Source of the DNA: Rhodothermia bacterium
GTDB taxonomy: Bacteria > Bacteroidota > Rhodothermia > Rhodothermales > JABDKH01
DNA: 9,208 bases
NCBI GenBank assembly: GCA_018679295.1
Contig: JAHHLP010000246.1
Span: 1 to 9,208 of the forward strand
Direction: 5' to 3'
Within the stretch, counting starts at the first letter, position 1. Every line of letters begins with the position of its first letter. The notes under the pieces are model-generated. The model was not told the origin of the DNA and did no database searches. It worked only from the letters and a program-made list of their open reading frames with translations. Position numbers and translations under genes: made by a program. This document shows, piece by piece, positions 7,611-9,208 of this stretch.

Positions 7611-8588
7611 ATGACGATCGTAATCCCTACCCGCCTTGCTTTCGTCGCTCTACTTCTGAGCGGGCCGCTTGGGTCGTTGGCGGGGACTGGTGCGGACGAT
7701 ATACGTTCACTTCTAGCATCAACTGCGACATACGAATTGACGTTCGAAAGCTCCTGGAGCGCGGCCACCCATCCGACCGACTTCCCGCCCAATCCGCACT
7801 TCTCCGGCCTGATCGGCGGAACGCACAATGAGTCTGCCCGATTCTGGGATGCCGGGACCGTGGCCAGCGACGGGATCGAGAGTATGGCGGAAACAGGCGC
7901 CAAGACCCTGCTGCAGGGAGAGGTACAGGCGGCGATCAGTGCTGGCAACGCGGAGTTTATTCTCAGCGGGGGAGGTATCAGCATCTCTCCGGGATCTGTA
8001 TCGTTGACGTTTGACGTGAGCGGAAGCTTTCCGCTTGTCACCGTCGTGTCGATGCTTGCCCCGAGTCCGGACTGGTTCGTCGGGACCTCCGGCCTGAATC
8101 TGATGGAAGGCGGCGATTGGCGCCAACAGGTTGTCGTGCCACTCATCGTCCATGATGCCGGCACGGACAGCGGCACTACCTACCGCTCGCCCAATCAAGA
8201 CACCGATCCGGCGGCAGTCGTCAGTGAACTCACTAACTCCCCCTTCGATGGAGATAATGTTGTGGGGACCTTCACGTTCACGCTTCAGTCGGTCGTGGCC
8301 CGCGACCCAACTCCCGATTTGCCGACTGAAGCGGTTTCTTCCGTCTACCCGAATCCGACGACCGGCCTTTTTAGCGTTGACGTATGGTCGGACCGGCGGC
8401 AGTTCGTCCGCGCGTCACTCTATGATGCGACGGGGCGTTTGGTCCGCAAGAAGGATATCGGCTGGATTGATGACGCCGGGATCCGTGAAGTGCGAGTGGA
8501 CGGAAGCGATCTGGCGGGACAGCTGTACTTCGTCCGTATTACGGGTCGTACTATTGACGAGGTAAGGGCAGTAACGATTCGACGTTAG
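7611..8588 (+). CDS. Secreted Spondin_N-domain protein with T9SS sorting tail
   Basis: This is a 325-residue exported protein. Residues 1-24 are a signal peptide (LAFVALLLSGPLGSLA). Residues about 40-228 match the spondin N-terminal domain, the fold at the start of animal F-spondin and also found in bacteria. Visible hallmarks are YELTFESSWSAATHPTDFP (41-59), HFSGLIGGTHN (63-73), the MLAPSPDWFVG core (148-158) and DAGTDSG (182-188). In F-spondin this domain binds calcium and helps the protein act in extracellular matrix; an adhesive or matrix role here is inference. Residues about 240-325 are a T9SS sorting domain: SSVYPNPTTGLFSVDV, then ASLYDATGRLVRKK, ending VRAVTIRR. The frame also opens at a TTG (7548), but that would add 21 mostly polar, Lys/Arg-rich residues before the signal peptide, so the ATG is preferred. 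The gene is divergent from the VCBS-repeat gene and convergent with the CBM6 gene. Confidence 0.92.
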   Translation: MTIVIPTRLAFVALLLSGPLGSLAGTGADDIRSLLASTATYELTFESSWSAATHPTDFPPNPHFSGLIGGTHNESARFWDAGTVASDGIESMAETGAKTLLQGEVQAAISAGNAEFILSGGGISISPGSVSLTFDVSGSFPLVTVVSMLAPSPDWFVGTSGLNLMEGGDWRQQVVVPLIVHDAGTDSGTTYRSPNQDTDPAAVVSELTNSPFDGDNVVGTFTFTLQSVVARDPTPDLPTEAVSSVYPNPTTGLFSVDVWSDRRQFVRASLYDATGRLVRKKDIGWIDDAGIREVRVDGSDLAGQLYFVRITGRTIDEVRAVTIRR

Positions 8589-8634
8589 GCGCGCTTGGCC
8601 AACATTCGCCTGCGAGAGCCGAGGGCAGCCAAGG

Positions 8635-9208
8635 CTACATTGCCACGATCATCCGGTCCACGACGCGGACTTGGGGCGAGTCGTCAAACGTTAGCCGTAG
8701 AAGGTAGACGCCCGCAGCCAGATCCGGCTTGATGTCAAGTTGATGCCTCCCGGTCGCGTAATTGCGAGAGGGGGTCGTGTACAATTCGCGGCCAAGCACA
8801 TCGTAGACTGAGGCGGTTGCGCTCGTGGGCACGTCTGTTTCGAACGCCACCGTCATGCTTCCCTCAAACGGATTCGGATACGGCCCCATTATGCGGACCG
8901 GTTGCGGGACATCGCCGGCGTCCTTAGAGCCAACGGTGGACACTGCTTCCACGAACTCCATTCGGTTCAAGTTGAAGCCCCCGGAGACCACGATGACCTT
9001 TAGGATATGCTCCCCGGCGGGCAGCACCACGCTGTCCATCGATGCCGTCTCCCAGTTCTGCCAGCCACCCGTCGGTCCGAAAGCCACGTCGTCGCCAAGC
9101 ACGACGTCGTCGCGGAGGGCCGTCGTCGGTCCCTCCAGCCTCAGCCTGAGCACGCCTCCACTGCCAAGACTCGCGACGCGAAGATTCACATCATACACAC
9201 CTGCAGTC
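8635..9208 (-). CDS. CBM6-type carbohydrate-binding domain with T9SS sorting tail, partial (N-terminus off the right edge)
   Basis: The frame is open to the right edge and ends at TAG 8637-8635; 190 residues are visible. The GTG at 9198 is not the true start: the frame continues upstream as TAG-VYDVNLRVAS, which is the interior of a carbohydrate-binding fold. Visible residues 1-88 match the second half of a CBM6-like beta-sandwich: AGVYDVNLRVAS, then GGWQNWETASMDSVVLPAGEH (49-69) and GGFNLNRMEF (77-86). CBM6 domains bind polysaccharides and are usually joined to glycoside hydrolases or other surface proteins. Residues about 103-190 are a T9SS sorting tail: GPYPNPFEGSMTVAF, then ASVYDVLGREL, ending DRMIVAM. 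The enzyme or other domain that should precede the CBM lies outside the window, so the full role is unknown. The gene converges on the spondin-domain gene with a 46-base gap. Confidence 0.88.
   Translation of the reverse strand, partial: TAGVYDVNLRVASLGSGGVLRLRLEGPTTALRDDVVLGDDVAFGPTGGWQNWETASMDSVVLPAGEHILKVIVVSGGFNLNRMEFVEAVSTVGSKDAGDVPQPVRIMGPYPNPFEGSMTVAFETDVPTSATASVYDVLGRELYTTPSRNYATGRHQLDIKPDLAAGVYLLRLTFDDSPQVRVVDRMIVAM

Noticed and set aside
8594..8633. CTTGGC / GCCAAG inverted repeat in the gap between the convergent genes as a shared terminator
   Set aside because: The stem is only 6 bp around a 28-base loop with no T-run on either strand; too weak to call.

Overview
The window looks like a chromosomal stretch from a member of the Bacteroidota/Rhodothermota side of the FCB group; a marine Rhodothermales-like bacterium is my best guess, by inference. 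Three separate proteins end in the C-terminal tail that directs cargo to the type IX secretion system (T9SS), with the hallmark YPNP motif. A TonB-dependent receptor carries the N-terminal carboxypeptidase-regulatory-like domain typical of this group. Most starts lack a clear Shine-Dalgarno sequence. All five genes encode exported envelope or surface proteins. I see no cytoplasmic enzyme, RNA gene, mobile element or CRISPR array.

Layout from left to right. (1) 1-2607, minus strand: a large exported protein whose C-terminus runs off the left edge. It has a long N-terminal region of unknown function, an Asp-rich calcium-binding-like stretch and a fibronectin-III-like domain. (2) 2607-5369, minus: a 920-residue TonB-dependent outer-membrane receptor directly upstream of gene 1. 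Its stop and the gene 1 start share a base (TAATG), so the two are very probably one translationally coupled operon. (3) 5370-5571: spacer with a strong intrinsic terminator for the gene to the right and a tentative promoter/operator for the receptor operon. (4) 5572-7470, minus: a secreted protein with seven FG-GAP/VCBS calcium-loop repeats, probably a seven-bladed beta-propeller, plus a T9SS tail. (5) 7471-7610: divergent promoter region. (6) 7611-8588, plus: a secreted Spondin_N-domain protein with a T9SS tail. (7) 8635-9208, minus: the 3' part of a gene encoding a carbohydrate-binding module of CBM6 type followed by a T9SS tail, cut by the right edge.

Taken together this is a surface-protein neighbourhood. 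Three proteins carry extracellular ligand- or matrix-binding folds (integrin-like propeller, spondin, CBM6) and are probably displayed or released by the T9SS. Beside them is an energised outer-membrane importer with its own large exported partner. The domains fit attachment to particles or other cells plus nutrient capture, but no sequence here fixes a substrate. The less usual items are the bacterial Spondin_N domain joined to a T9SS tail and the coupling of the receptor to a non-SusD partner.
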